Made by a program: the position numbers and the translations under genes
The notes under the pieces: model-generated
Database searches by the model: none
What the model was told of the DNA's origin: nothing
Seen by the model: only the letters and a program-made list of their open reading frames with translations
Source: Bacteroidota bacterium
GTDB lineage: Bacteria; Bacteroidota; Bacteroidia; Flavobacteriales_E; Vicingaceae
Reading direction: 5' to 3'
Assembly: GCA_013112545.1 (NCBI GenBank)
Contig: JABFGJ010000001.1
Coordinates: forward strand, 124,001-188,000
Length of the DNA: 64,000 bases
Shown: piece after piece, positions 42,189 through 51,595 of the stretch
How the letters are laid out: every line of letters starts with the position of its first letter
Numbering within the stretch: the first letter of the stretch is position 1

Positions 42189-44594
42189 ATGAAAAGAATC
42201 ATATTAATATTATTAACTATAGTATACTTTCAATTGGCTTTCAGTCAAAAGAAGGATATTGATTCATTACTTCAAGTTATAAATACAACTACAAATGACA
42301 GCATAAAAGCTACAACATTAAACAGCTTGGCTTGGAAATTTATGTTTACTAACCCAGATACTACTCGAATTATTTCTAATAGTTCTATAGCATTGTCTAA
42401 AAAAATAAATCAACAAACAATCTTAATAAATGCCATTAATAATCTTGCCACCTCATTTGCCGTGCAAGGAAATATGGATGAAGCCTTAATTCACTTTAAA
42501 AAAGCTGAAGCCAAAGCTCTTGAAATAAACAATACGAATGAGTTGGCAATGATTCAGAATAACATCGGGCTAGTGCTTTGGAATCAAGGAAAATTAAAAT
42601 TGGCTATAGAAACATATAGAAAAGCATTAAGCAATTATAGCTTACAAGATAAACTGGTCGTTGGATCTGCTAATTTGTATAATAACATTGGGTTAATATA
42701 TAATGACCTTGGTAAAAAAGACAGTGCTATCACTCACTACAAATTAGCCTTAGCTATTTTTGATTCTTTAAAAACTAAATCTAGAGGAGTTGCCAATACC
42801 TATAATAACATTGGAATAATCTACAAAGAGCAAGGGAATTTGCCCAGTGCTTTGGATTATTATTTAAAAGCTCTTAAAAAACATGAAGAGATTAATGACA
42901 AATCAGATGGCTATGCCAATGTTTTATCCAACATCGGGATTATTTACAAAGAGCAAAAGGAATACGAGAAGGCTTTAGAGTATTACTTTAAATCAAAAAG
43001 CACATTTGAGAAGCTTTCAAATCAATCAATTGGCTTAGCAAATACACTAAACAATATTGGTATTATATATCATTTAAAAGATGAAGATGACCTAGCTCTT
43101 GAATATTATAAAACTGCACTGAAAATGCAAGAAGAGATTGGAGAACAATCAATAGGTATGGCAAGTTCTTTAACCAACATTGGAACGATAAAAGAGGTAC
43201 ATGGTTTACATGATGAGGCAAGTCAATATTTTGAAAAAGCAAAAAAAATACAAGAGTCAATTGGAGACAAAAAAGGAATGGCAAATTCACTTTTTTTCTT
43301 GGGTAACTTACATGTTGAAACCAATCGTGTAAATGAAGGAATCGTTTTATGCAAACAAAGTCTTGAATTAGCTATTGAGTTAGAACTACTTGAACTAAAA
43401 ATGAATTCTTGCGATTGTCTAGCTGATGCTTATCAAAGATTAAATAATGCTTCTAAAGCTTTTGAATATTTTAAGAAATATATTTCTTATCGCGATAGTT
43501 TATTAAACCAAGAAAACACAAGAGAAATCACTCAAAAAGCCATGAAATTTGAGTTTGAGAAAACGCAATATCAAGATAGCTTAATACGTGCAGAAGCCGA
43601 AGCCAAAAGAATGTTGGCTCAAAAAGAAAAAGATTTAATAAAGGAAACACAAATCAGACGGCAGCGAATTTATACAACTGCAGGTGGGGCTGGTTTTTTA
43701 TTAATGATGGGTTTAGCAGTTGTACTTTTTAGAGGCTATAAAAACAAACAAAAAGCAAATGAAATAATTACAGCTCAAAAAGAAGAAGTAGAACTACAAA
43801 AACAAGCCGTTGAATTTCAAAAAGAAATTATAGAAGAGAAAAACAAAGAAATTGTTGACAGTATCAGTTATGCCAAAAGAATACAAACCGCTATTCTTCC
43901 ATCTGATAAGGCTCTAAGCTCAATATTACCCGACTCTTTTATTTATTTTCAACCAAAAGATATTGTCAGTGGTGATTTCTATTGGGTTGATAAAAAAGGA
44001 GATGAAGTATTTTTTGCTGCAGTTGATTGCACGGGGCATGGAGTTCCTGGTGCTATGGTGAGCGTTGTTGGTCACAATGGTTTAAATAGAGTTTTAAAAG
44101 AGTTTGGTATTACTAAGCCAAACGCTATGCTTGATAAACTAAATCTAATAGTAGAAGAAACTTTTGAGAAATCGGATGAATCAGTAAAAGATGGGATGGA
44201 CATTGCTTTGTGTTGCTGGAATAAAAAAACCAACATATTAAATTATTCTGGGGCAAATAATCCGCTCTATTTAATTCGAAACAACGAACTAATCGAATAC
44301 AAGCCTGACAAACAACCCATAGGAAAATTTGATTACAGAAAAGCATTTACAAACCATGAAATTCAACTAGAAAAAGGAGATTCTATTTATATCTTCTCCG
44401 ACGGATTTGCCGATCAATTCGGTGGACCAAAAGGTAAAAAATTCATGTATAAACCTTTTAAAAGATTGCTTACTGAGATTTCTAATTTTGCTATTGCAAA
44501 GCAAAAAGAAATTTTAATGACTCATTTTCAAGATTGGAAAGGAGAAATGGAACAGATAGATGATGTATGTGTGATGCACGTTAAAATTGCTTAG
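42189..44594 (+). CDS. TPR-repeat membrane receptor with SpoIIE-type PP2C phosphatase
   Basis: The ATG at 42189 gives 801 residues. There is a signal peptide (about 1-19), then a periplasmic array of about nine TPR repeats (about 20-440) with recurring NNIGIIYKEQG-like units, a single helix (about 498-518), a coiled coil (about 520-560), and a cytoplasmic SpoIIE/PP2C domain beginning SISYAKRIQTAILPS. The phosphatase shows SGDFYWVDKKGDE, AAVDCTGHGVPGAMVS and YIFSDGFADQFGG, with the metal-binding Asp residues in place. Such proteins link extracytoplasmic signals to dephosphorylation of anti-sigma-factor antagonists or other partners. The ligand and partner are not known. Confidence 0.9.
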   Translation: MKRIILILLTIVYFQLAFSQKKDIDSLLQVINTTTNDSIKATTLNSLAWKFMFTNPDTTRIISNSSIALSKKINQQTILINAINNLATSFAVQGNMDEALIHFKKAEAKALEINNTNELAMIQNNIGLVLWNQGKLKLAIETYRKALSNYSLQDKLVVGSANLYNNIGLIYNDLGKKDSAITHYKLALAIFDSLKTKSRGVANTYNNIGIIYKEQGNLPSALDYYLKALKKHEEINDKSDGYANVLSNIGIIYKEQKEYEKALEYYFKSKSTFEKLSNQSIGLANTLNNIGIIYHLKDEDDLALEYYKTALKMQEEIGEQSIGMASSLTNIGTIKEVHGLHDEASQYFEKAKKIQESIGDKKGMANSLFFLGNLHVETNRVNEGIVLCKQSLELAIELELLELKMNSCDCLADAYQRLNNASKAFEYFKKYISYRDSLLNQENTREITQKAMKFEFEKTQYQDSLIRAEAEAKRMLAQKEKDLIKETQIRRQRIYTTAGGAGFLLMMGLAVVLFRGYKNKQKANEIITAQKEEVELQKQAVEFQKEIIEEKNKEIVDSISYAKRIQTAILPSDKALSSILPDSFIYFQPKDIVSGDFYWVDKKGDEVFFAAVDCTGHGVPGAMVSVVGHNGLNRVLKEFGITKPNAMLDKLNLIVEETFEKSDESVKDGMDIALCCWNKKTNILNYSGANNPLYLIRNNELIEYKPDKQPIGKFDYRKAFTNHEIQLEKGDSIYIFSDGFADQFGGPKGKKFMYKPFKRLLTEISNFAIAKQKEILMTHFQDWKGEMEQIDDVCVMHVKIA

Positions 44595-44616
44595 AATTAA
44601 CACTTAAATATCAAAT

Positions 44617-44652
44617 AAAAAAGGGCTTTACTTTGCTGTAAAGCCCTTTTTT
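44617..44652. terminator. Shared bidirectional terminator
   Basis: AAAAAAGGGCTTTAC (44617-44631) and GTAAAGCCCTTTTTT (44638-44652) form a 15-bp perfect stem with a 6-nt loop and T tracts both ways, between the TPR/SpoIIE gene and the convergent T9SS cargo gene. Confidence 0.9.
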
Positions 44653-44666
44653 GAAAGTGATTTTAT

Positions 44667-46595
44667 CTATTTAAGCACAATTTTCTTTGTCATTCTATCA
44701 GCCCCATTTTGAATGCTTATAAAATAGATCCCTTTCTCTTCACTAGATAAGTCTATACTCTTTGTTTGTTCACCTTTAACTTGCCATTGGTCTGTATAAA
44801 TCACTTGCCCTAGCACATTTCTAATGCTCAGTGAATATTTATTAGATATTGACGAAGTCACATTCATTTTTAATTCCCCGTTACTTGGGTTGGGGAAGAC
44901 GTGTATGTTGGAAAGGGATTCGGAATTCGAGTTAATTGAGGTAAAACAACCTAAATTCATTCGCACAGCTGCAACCTGCCTAACCCAACCCCACGTACCA
45001 CCAACGTTAATCAAATTTGTGTAGTCTGGTTGCTTAGCTTCTGTACTAATACTTCTGGCGGCTGAAAACTCAGCACCAACGGAAGCACCACCAGTTTGTT
45101 CCCACCCAACTAAGTACTGCTCATTTGGACTTAAATTGGCTGCAGGAATTAATGGAATTGTTACCCAATTTCCTAGCATCGTGGTATCAATAATTGTAAA
45201 AAAAGGTGACGAACCAACCAGGTTGCCAACCAAACCTGATAAAGAACTTGCCTGATCATCAAATATCCATAATCTAGGTTCAATTTTAGAACCGACAACA
45301 GTCTGAGTGTTTGGAATTAAAATTGAAATCGAGTTACAAATGTTTGGAATACAAGGACCAGTAGTCATCAAAGAAGCCCACATATCCCCATCCATACCTC
45401 CACCAACAAAATTCCCTGTGCCTGCTACTCCAATATAAGGCGCTTTGTCTTTAGCTAAAACTGAATCACTTACAATAAAGCTTTGAGAGCCTGTTGCAGC
45501 ACTTGGGTTTTGATTTGGGGCAGTTGAAAGCACATTAAATACAGCTCTATAGTATCCAAAGCTATTACTGTTATGTGTACCAACACCAATAGTATCTCTT
45601 TGTAAGCTTGGAACTGAACTACCAAGCATTGTTGTTTTCAAATCAACAACACCTGCACCTGGCATTCCAGAATAAGTGCTGTCTTGAACTATTGCAACTT
45701 CTAAACCAACACCAGTTTGAGTATTAGATCCTGCATTAAAAGTTTGACCAGTAAACGTTAATGGATATAATGATGTGAAGGGTACTATTGTGTGTGATGG
45801 ATTAAAAGTCAAGTTAGAAAAGTTTATCGAATAATCTGTTAATTCCATTGCATTAGTAGCACCTTCAATAAGCATTACATCATCAATCATCCAGTAATAA
45901 TGCGTGGCTCCGGTCATTCTAAAACGAATATATACAGTTGTTTGGTTAGCAAGCTGGGAACTTACTGTTAAACGGACTATTTCTGCTGGATTAGATGTTG
46001 GGCTTGGAACCGAAACACTTGCTCCTCTCCCCATTTTTGCGTCATAGCTAGTCCAAGTTTGATTATTTGTACTTATTTCCACTACTAATTCATCGCTAGC
46101 TAAGCAACAATACCTGTAGGATTGCTCCCATTGTAGAACTACTGAAGCGGATGCTGGAATAGTAATAGCTGGTGAGCTTATAGTTGCATCCATACCAATT
46201 GGAGTTCCACTAGGAAATGGAGTATTATATAAATCTGCAGGCATCAACATAAAACCATTACTTGCCGTAGTTGAATTAATAGCAGAAGCTAATGTAGAAT
46301 ATTGCCCACCCGGTGCAGAGTTTGACCATACCCAATTGTTTGAATTGCCTGTATTATTCGCTGCCACCCAGCCTGATGGAATTTGATTGGCAAAGGTTTC
46401 ACGATATAAAGTATCACCTAGTGCCTTAAGTTTAGTTTGTTTTTTTTGAATGAATGAAACCGGATTAGTTATAATCGGATTGTCTTTTGTAATTTTTGCT
46501 TTTGCTTCACTTTTTAAGCCGTCGGTAATTCCTTGTGAAAAACCAAGACTTGTTGTTAAAATAAAAACGATTGTTAGGGTGTAATTTTTTTTCAT
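44667..46595 (-). CDS. T9SS-exported cargo protein (choice-of-anchor J type), paralogue A
   Basis: The 642-residue product has a signal peptide (LTIVFILTTSLGFSQG). A beta-rich N-terminal domain around TFANQIPSGWVAANN resembles the choice-of-anchor J or MAM-like domain, with ATHYYWMIDDVML. A long middle part follows, and the C-terminal type A T9SS sorting domain has VFPNPSNGELKM and GIYFISIQNGADRMTKKIVLK. It is exported across the outer membrane and probably attached to the surface or released. Function unknown. It is very similar to the product at 59718-61658, sharing its leader and terminator style. Confidence 0.86.
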   Translation of the reverse strand: MKKNYTLTIVFILTTSLGFSQGITDGLKSEAKAKITKDNPIITNPVSFIQKKQTKLKALGDTLYRETFANQIPSGWVAANNTGNSNNWVWSNSAPGGQYSTLASAINSTTASNGFMLMPADLYNTPFPSGTPIGMDATISSPAITIPASASVVLQWEQSYRYCCLASDELVVEISTNNQTWTSYDAKMGRGASVSVPSPTSNPAEIVRLTVSSQLANQTTVYIRFRMTGATHYYWMIDDVMLIEGATNAMELTDYSINFSNLTFNPSHTIVPFTSLYPLTFTGQTFNAGSNTQTGVGLEVAIVQDSTYSGMPGAGVVDLKTTMLGSSVPSLQRDTIGVGTHNSNSFGYYRAVFNVLSTAPNQNPSAATGSQSFIVSDSVLAKDKAPYIGVAGTGNFVGGGMDGDMWASLMTTGPCIPNICNSISILIPNTQTVVGSKIEPRLWIFDDQASSLSGLVGNLVGSSPFFTIIDTTMLGNWVTIPLIPAANLSPNEQYLVGWEQTGGASVGAEFSAARSISTEAKQPDYTNLINVGGTWGWVRQVAAVRMNLGCFTSINSNSESLSNIHVFPNPSNGELKMNVTSSISNKYSLSIRNVLGQVIYTDQWQVKGEQTKSIDLSSEEKGIYFISIQNGADRMTKKIVLK

Positions 46596-46636
46596 GGCGT
46601 TAGTTTTTGGTTAAACAGTTTTAAGTTAGGTGCTTA

Positions 46637-46644
46637 TAAAGTTA
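46637..46644 (-). promoter_or_regulatory. Probable -7 box of T9SS paralogue A
   Basis: TAACTTTA on the minus strand, 41 nt before the ATG, is one base off TAnnTTTG. The same octamer sits at 59671-59678, 39 nt before the ATG of paralogue B. Confidence 0.42.
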
Positions 46645-46736
46645 AGCTTTTCTGTTTAAAAAACGTAGTGCTATATGAAAAATACAGAATTCACAAGAAG
46701 AGTAATTTTAAAAAGTCGTGTCTAATCTAAACCTTG

Positions 46737-47927
46737 CTATTTTAAACCATGCTTAATAGCAAGAAAAGCCATTAAGCCAACTCCATGCTTTATGGCACTT
46801 TCATCAACATCAAACTCTGGGTGATGAACACTTTGCGTTATGTTCCTCTTTTTATTCCCAACTCCTAAGCGATAAAAACATGTAGCTGCTTTTTGCGAAT
46901 AATAAGCAAAATCTTCAGCGGTCATTCTTAAGTCAAGGTTTTCAACCTGCTCTTTACCCAAGTATTCGTGAGCAAATTCTATGGTTTTTTTAGTTAGTAG
47001 TTCTTCGTTTATTAAAAAAGGATAGCCTTTTCTAATGTCACAATCGCAAGTTCCTCCATAAGATGATGCGATAGATTCTGAAATTGCTTTTATTTTATCA
47101 TGATAAATGCTTCTCCATGATTCGTCCATGGTGCGAAGGGTGCCTTCAATTCTTACAATATCAGGTATCACATTGGTAGCTCCAAGTCCTTCAATTTTGC
47201 CAAAAGAAAGTACGGTTGGTATAGTTGGAGGAGCGACTCTACTGCTTATTTGTTGAAGCTCAACAATTATACTGGATGCAATAACAATAGGGTCAATGTT
47301 TTTATGAGGCAATGCAGCGTGGCCTCCTTTTCCGTGAATGGTTAAATAAATTTCATCGGCAGAAGCCATATACATCCCAGCTTTAAAACCCACTTTGCCA
47401 GCTTCCATCTCTGGATACACATGTTGCGCAATGATTGCATCAAATGGATAGGTTTCTAGTAATCCTTCTTCTATCATCAAAGAAGCTCCACCTGGCAATT
47501 TCTCTTCGCCAGGCTGAAAAATCAAAACAATTTTTCCTAGAAATTCAATAGTATTGGAGGCTAAAATTTTGGCAACTCCCATTAAACATGCCGCATGAAC
47601 ATCGTGCCCGCAAGCGTGCATAATTCCATCATTATTAGATTTAAAAGGAACGTTTGTTTTTTCAAAAATTGGCAGTGCATCTAAGTCAGCTCTCAACCCG
47701 ATACATGGTCCTGGATTTTTAGAATCGAAACAAACGGTAAATCCAGTATTCACCCATGTTTTATCAATTTCAACGCCCCAAGATTTTAACTTATCTTTTA
47801 AATATTTAGAAGTGTTATATTCTTGAAAAGACAGTTCAGGATTTTGATGTAGGTGTCTTCTTATTTCAAGAATCTCATCGTGAATCGTATCGGCAATCTG
47901 TTGAATCTGAGTTTTTAAATCCATCAT
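46737..47927 (-). CDS. M20-family amidohydrolase (HipO-like)
   Basis: The 396-residue cytoplasmic product starts LHQNPELSFQEYNTSKYL. Metal ligands are in HACGHDVHAACLMG and in FQPGEEKLPGGA. The dimerisation/lid domain contains GKGGHAALPHKNIDP. Members hydrolyse N-acyl amino acids or peptides such as hippurate or N-acetyl-diaminopimelate; the substrate here is unknown. Two ATG codons in tandem start the gene at 47927, and the start overlaps the end of the upstream TSUP gene by 4 nt. Probable three-gene operon with the propeller/barrel gene first. Confidence 0.9.
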   Translation of the reverse strand: MMDLKTQIQQIADTIHDEILEIRRHLHQNPELSFQEYNTSKYLKDKLKSWGVEIDKTWVNTGFTVCFDSKNPGPCIGLRADLDALPIFEKTNVPFKSNNDGIMHACGHDVHAACLMGVAKILASNTIEFLGKIVLIFQPGEEKLPGGASLMIEEGLLETYPFDAIIAQHVYPEMEAGKVGFKAGMYMASADEIYLTIHGKGGHAALPHKNIDPIVIASSIIVELQQISSRVAPPTIPTVLSFGKIEGLGATNVIPDIVRIEGTLRTMDESWRSIYHDKIKAISESIASSYGGTCDCDIRKGYPFLINEELLTKKTIEFAHEYLGKEQVENLDLRMTAEDFAYYSQKAATCFYRLGVGNKKRNITQSVHHPEFDVDESAIKHGVGLMAFLAIKHGLK

Positions 47928-48298
47928 TTGCTAAAAAAAAGTATTTTAATTGCGGTCACTAAAAGTATTATTCCAAATAATTTTTTCATTAGTGTTTCAC
48001 TGATTACATCTATCGAAATTTTTGACCCAAAATAACCTCCAACAATAAAAGCTAAAGCAATTACAATAGCATACTTAACATTGAGTTCGCCTGCTTTGTA
48101 ATAATTCATTGCGGCTAAAATGCCTATTGGAGGTAACATTAAAGCTAAACTTGTTCCTTGTGCCATGTGTTGGCTTAAACCAAGAAAATAAACTAATGCA
48201 GGCACGATAATTATACCTCCTCCTACGCCAATTAACCCACTAAGCAATCCGGCTAACAAGCCAATTACGATTAAAATTAATAAAGTTGATAAATCCAT
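47924..48298 (-). CDS. Half-size TSUP (TauE/SafE) family permease
   Basis: The 124-residue product has about four membrane helices and one copy of the TSUP repeat, beginning GLLAGLLSGLIGVGGGIIIVP. Full-length members have about 250 residues with two such repeats, so this one would have to dimerise to make a transporter. Known members export sulfite, taurine-derived sulfonates or other organic anions. The gene starts 3 nt after the upstream 1070-residue gene and overlaps the M20 gene. Confidence 0.83.
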   Translation of the reverse strand: MDLSTLLILIVIGLLAGLLSGLIGVGGGIIIVPALVYFLGLSQHMAQGTSLALMLPPIGILAAMNYYKAGELNVKYAIVIALAFIVGGYFGSKISIDVISETLMKKLFGIILLVTAIKILFFSK

Positions 48299-48301
48299 AT
48301 T

Positions 48302-51300
48302 TTATATATCTAAGCTTAAAGAAAAGATAAACATTGGTTTGTCAGTTATTACTCCATTTTCAACGCCCCATGCGCAATCAAACCTTGCAAAATAACCCAA
48401 TAATTTGGTTCTAACTCCTGTTCCAAATCCACCGACAATTGGGTCGTTTATATTTTCGTAAGTCACCGTAATGCTGCCCGTTGTTTTAGATTCATTGTTT
48501 ATTGGGTTGTCATCCGAAAAAGGGCTACTTCCAATCCAAGCAGTACCTATATCTCCGAAACCTATAATTTGAAAATTTCTAACAAAATCAGATTGAATCG
48601 GACGATTGATTAAATAAGAAAAAATAGGAATTCGAATTTCATTATTTATAACCACAAAATTATTTCCATTTCTAATGTTTTGTAAAAAGCCTCTCATATT
48701 GGCTGCTAATGCCTGAAAACCATAATTTTGAGTATTATCAATTGGAGTGCTTTCATCAAACAAGTCAGACTTCCACCATTCGTCAACTCCACCTAAATAG
48801 TAAACAAGCGGATTAGTACCAAATGATTTACTTCCGGCAATACGCCCAACATAAATAATCTCTTTGTGTAATTTTTGATAATGTCTTGCATCAAAACCTA
48901 CCACGCTTAAATCAGAAGAGTTTGTTTCAACTTCGCTATATGCTAATTGATACTGTTCAGCATAAATCTTAAACCGAGTTCCATATTTAATGTTTAAAGA
49001 AACATCTCTAGTATTATCAAATATATAAGCTGCTTTTATAGCCGCCCAGTATTCGTTAGAAGTTGGCGCCTCTAATGCAAAGCGATCACTAGCCAAGAGC
49101 ACAATTTTGTCATTCCTCGCTTGAAAAGTAGTTCTTAAACTCGTTATTTCACTAAAAGGCCAGATTAAACTTACACTTGCTTGCAAAGTTTTTATATCAA
49201 AAGGGATTGGAGTATTTGTAGAACGTTGTTTTCTTCTCGTAAAACTATACTCCTTATCCATTCTTCTTTTCAGGTTCTGATAGTTTAAAGAATATTCGCT
49301 CATGCTGCCACCCAATCTAAAGCCTCCATAAACACGATGGTCTTCCATTAAATCAACAATCCCTATTTTAGTATTTATCCCAACACCAGGATTTGTAAAT
49401 GGGCCGCCGTTGTATAGTTGATATTGTCCATTTGCAAAAGAATTATTCAATTGTATAATCGAATTATCAGGTCTGAAATTTAATCGATATATCCTTTGAG
49501 TTGGGAAATCTAATTCGATATCAGCTATACGATTGTCAATTTGTTCTACCTTTTCTTTTGTTTTTTGTATGCTAGGATTTGTACCTGTAAATTTAAAATC
49601 AAATATATTTATGTCTTTTTCTACTGTAATTGGCTTTATCTTTTTTAAGCGAATTGCCTCAGGAGAGATTTGTGTTTGAGATTTGTTTTCGGTAGAAGCT
49701 GGAATTGATGAGGATAAATCAGATTCACTTTCTTCCTTTGTAAAAGATGTACCATAATTTAAGTGATACTTTCCGCTATGATAGTTTATTTGAGAAAAAG
49801 TATTACTCCTTTTATTGGTATTAATTTCTAAGTCATTCCATTCTGAAGTACCCAATTCATTTAAATTGTAGAAATAATTATAATGAACAGTAGTGTCTAT
49901 GTGACTAACTGAACTATCAAAGGCTGCTGAATATCTATAAATCTTCCCTCCTTTATTAGTATGAAAATAAATACCATCTTGGAAAACTAGTGGCATAAAT
50001 TCATCTTGGTCTCTACTGTTTGTTATGGCTTGTATTGGCTTAGAACTGTTTAAGCGATATAAAAAAATATCTTTATCGCTTTCAAAACTAGATTTTTGAT
50101 GATCTAAATTTAAACTATCATTTCTTCGATTCGAAGTAAATATAATTTCATTCGAGTTAATATATGTAGGTTCCAAATCATCATAAATATCATTCGTCAA
50201 ATTCTTTTGAGTATTTCCCATAATATTATAGGTAAATATGTCTGACTGCCCATTTGCAACTGCCGAGAAAATAATTTCTTTACCATTGGGAGCATATTCA
50301 AAACTCAAAACCTTCTCTATTTTGAAAATGGGTTTGTGATACATAGACTCATCTTCAGTATTGTAACTATACAATAAAACCAATCCTTTTTTCTCAATAA
50401 TAAAACTGACAATTTTGCCATTTGGGTGCCATGCTGTAATGGGATAGGAGTAATCTTGAATTCGTTCTAATTTATGGTCCCCTTTAAAAATTCTCTTCTT
50501 TTTTCTCGTTTCAAAATCATAAACATAAACCTTATATTGACCGAGCTTATTGGTGTTAAATACGGCTAAATTATTCTCGTTGTTAATCTTGAAATTTTGA
50601 TAAACTCGATCTTTTCGAATTTTCAAATCCAATGGTTCGCCAGTATTTAATTTGTTATTTTGGTTTTCGGTGTTATAGGCATTTTGATAATGATTTAACC
50701 AGTTTGTATATAAGTCTTCAAAAGAAACGCCCAATACATACAAAAAGCCATCTTCTATATTTCTACTAATTCTAGTCATGTATAGAATGTTAGAAATTAC
50801 ATTTTTGCCATAACTGTCAGCAATGTATTTCCACATAGCATGCCCAGCAATTTCTGAGTCTCGAGTATTTAAAGCATTAAATTTCTTAAACTTATCGTTT
50901 ATAATCCCATCTTTTATTTGTGAGTTGATCAGTGCATTGTTTGGATTAGAAAGGTAGGAAACTAATCCGCTGATATACCAATCAGGTAAATGAAGCAAGG
51001 CAGAATTTCTAAGCAACTCTCTCCAATTTCCCCCATAAATCATTTGGTAAATCATCACCTTATATATTCCTGCTTCTATCTGCTGATTAAATTTTTCGTA
51101 ATCTCCTTCAAAATAGATAAATACTTTAGACCCAACTATATTTGTAACCCCTCCAATATTATAACTTTCGTTAGAAGCAAGTCCAATATTGCTTTGCCTA
51201 AAGTGAGATTGTTTGTTGTAAATCACAAACTGAATGCGTTCATCATTATAGAAATCTAAAAATTTTTCTATAGCTCCAATTCGTTGCGATGCTAACTTAG

Positions 51301-51514
51301 CTGTGTGTACTGCTAGTTCTTTTCCGCCAGTATAAAAATAAGTTTCGAAATTTTGAAATCGATAAAATTGCCATTCAAAGTCATCGTATTGAACTCTATT
51401 TTTACCAAAATCAGTCTGGGTACCATTGTAAAATTGAGCCTGCAATTCTTGACCAAAAAGCAAGCAAAAGCTAACAGATAAAAAAGATAAAATATGCCGA
51501 GTCGCTCTTGTCAA
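48302..51514 (-). CDS. Large exported protein with peptidase-MA-like, TolB-propeller and barrel parts
   Basis: The 1070-residue product starts at a TTG (51514), giving a signal peptide (LSFLSVSFCLLFGQELQAQ). Residues about 30-260 resemble peptidase-MA/gluzincin-like domains (FYNDERIQFVIYNKQSHF, then WKYIADSYGK). The usual HExxH zinc motif is replaced by GIYKVMIYQMIYGG, so it is likely inactive. Residues about 300-560 are repeats typical of a TolB-like beta-propeller (FEYAPNGKEIIFSAVANGQSD). The C-terminal 380 residues are barrel-like with the end LSLDI, similar to Omp85/surface-antigen folds. It probably resides in the outer membrane. Function unknown. Confidence 0.74.
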   Translation of the reverse strand: MTRATRHILSFLSVSFCLLFGQELQAQFYNGTQTDFGKNRVQYDDFEWQFYRFQNFETYFYTGGKELAVHTAKLASQRIGAIEKFLDFYNDERIQFVIYNKQSHFRQSNIGLASNESYNIGGVTNIVGSKVFIYFEGDYEKFNQQIEAGIYKVMIYQMIYGGNWRELLRNSALLHLPDWYISGLVSYLSNPNNALINSQIKDGIINDKFKKFNALNTRDSEIAGHAMWKYIADSYGKNVISNILYMTRISRNIEDGFLYVLGVSFEDLYTNWLNHYQNAYNTENQNNKLNTGEPLDLKIRKDRVYQNFKINNENNLAVFNTNKLGQYKVYVYDFETRKKKRIFKGDHKLERIQDYSYPITAWHPNGKIVSFIIEKKGLVLLYSYNTEDESMYHKPIFKIEKVLSFEYAPNGKEIIFSAVANGQSDIFTYNIMGNTQKNLTNDIYDDLEPTYINSNEIIFTSNRRNDSLNLDHQKSSFESDKDIFLYRLNSSKPIQAITNSRDQDEFMPLVFQDGIYFHTNKGGKIYRYSAAFDSSVSHIDTTVHYNYFYNLNELGTSEWNDLEINTNKRSNTFSQINYHSGKYHLNYGTSFTKEESESDLSSSIPASTENKSQTQISPEAIRLKKIKPITVEKDINIFDFKFTGTNPSIQKTKEKVEQIDNRIADIELDFPTQRIYRLNFRPDNSIIQLNNSFANGQYQLYNGGPFTNPGVGINTKIGIVDLMEDHRVYGGFRLGGSMSEYSLNYQNLKRRMDKEYSFTRRKQRSTNTPIPFDIKTLQASVSLIWPFSEITSLRTTFQARNDKIVLLASDRFALEAPTSNEYWAAIKAAYIFDNTRDVSLNIKYGTRFKIYAEQYQLAYSEVETNSSDLSVVGFDARHYQKLHKEIIYVGRIAGSKSFGTNPLVYYLGGVDEWWKSDLFDESTPIDNTQNYGFQALAANMRGFLQNIRNGNNFVVINNEIRIPIFSYLINRPIQSDFVRNFQIIGFGDIGTAWIGSSPFSDDNPINNESKTTGSITVTYENINDPIVGGFGTGVRTKLLGYFARFDCAWGVENGVITDKPMFIFSLSLDI

Positions 51515-51556
51515 ACTGATTTTTAATAAGGAAAATAAAAGTAAGAATTTATAGGC

Positions 51557-51564
51557 TAAGTTTG
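51557..51564 (+). promoter_or_regulatory. -7 box of the MBL hydrolase gene
   Basis: TAAGTTTG matches TAnnTTTG, 31 nt before the ATG. It lies in the short spacer shared with the divergent 1070-residue gene. Confidence 0.42.
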
Positions 51565-51595
51565 TATTTTGTAATCTTATAGTAAATCGAATATC

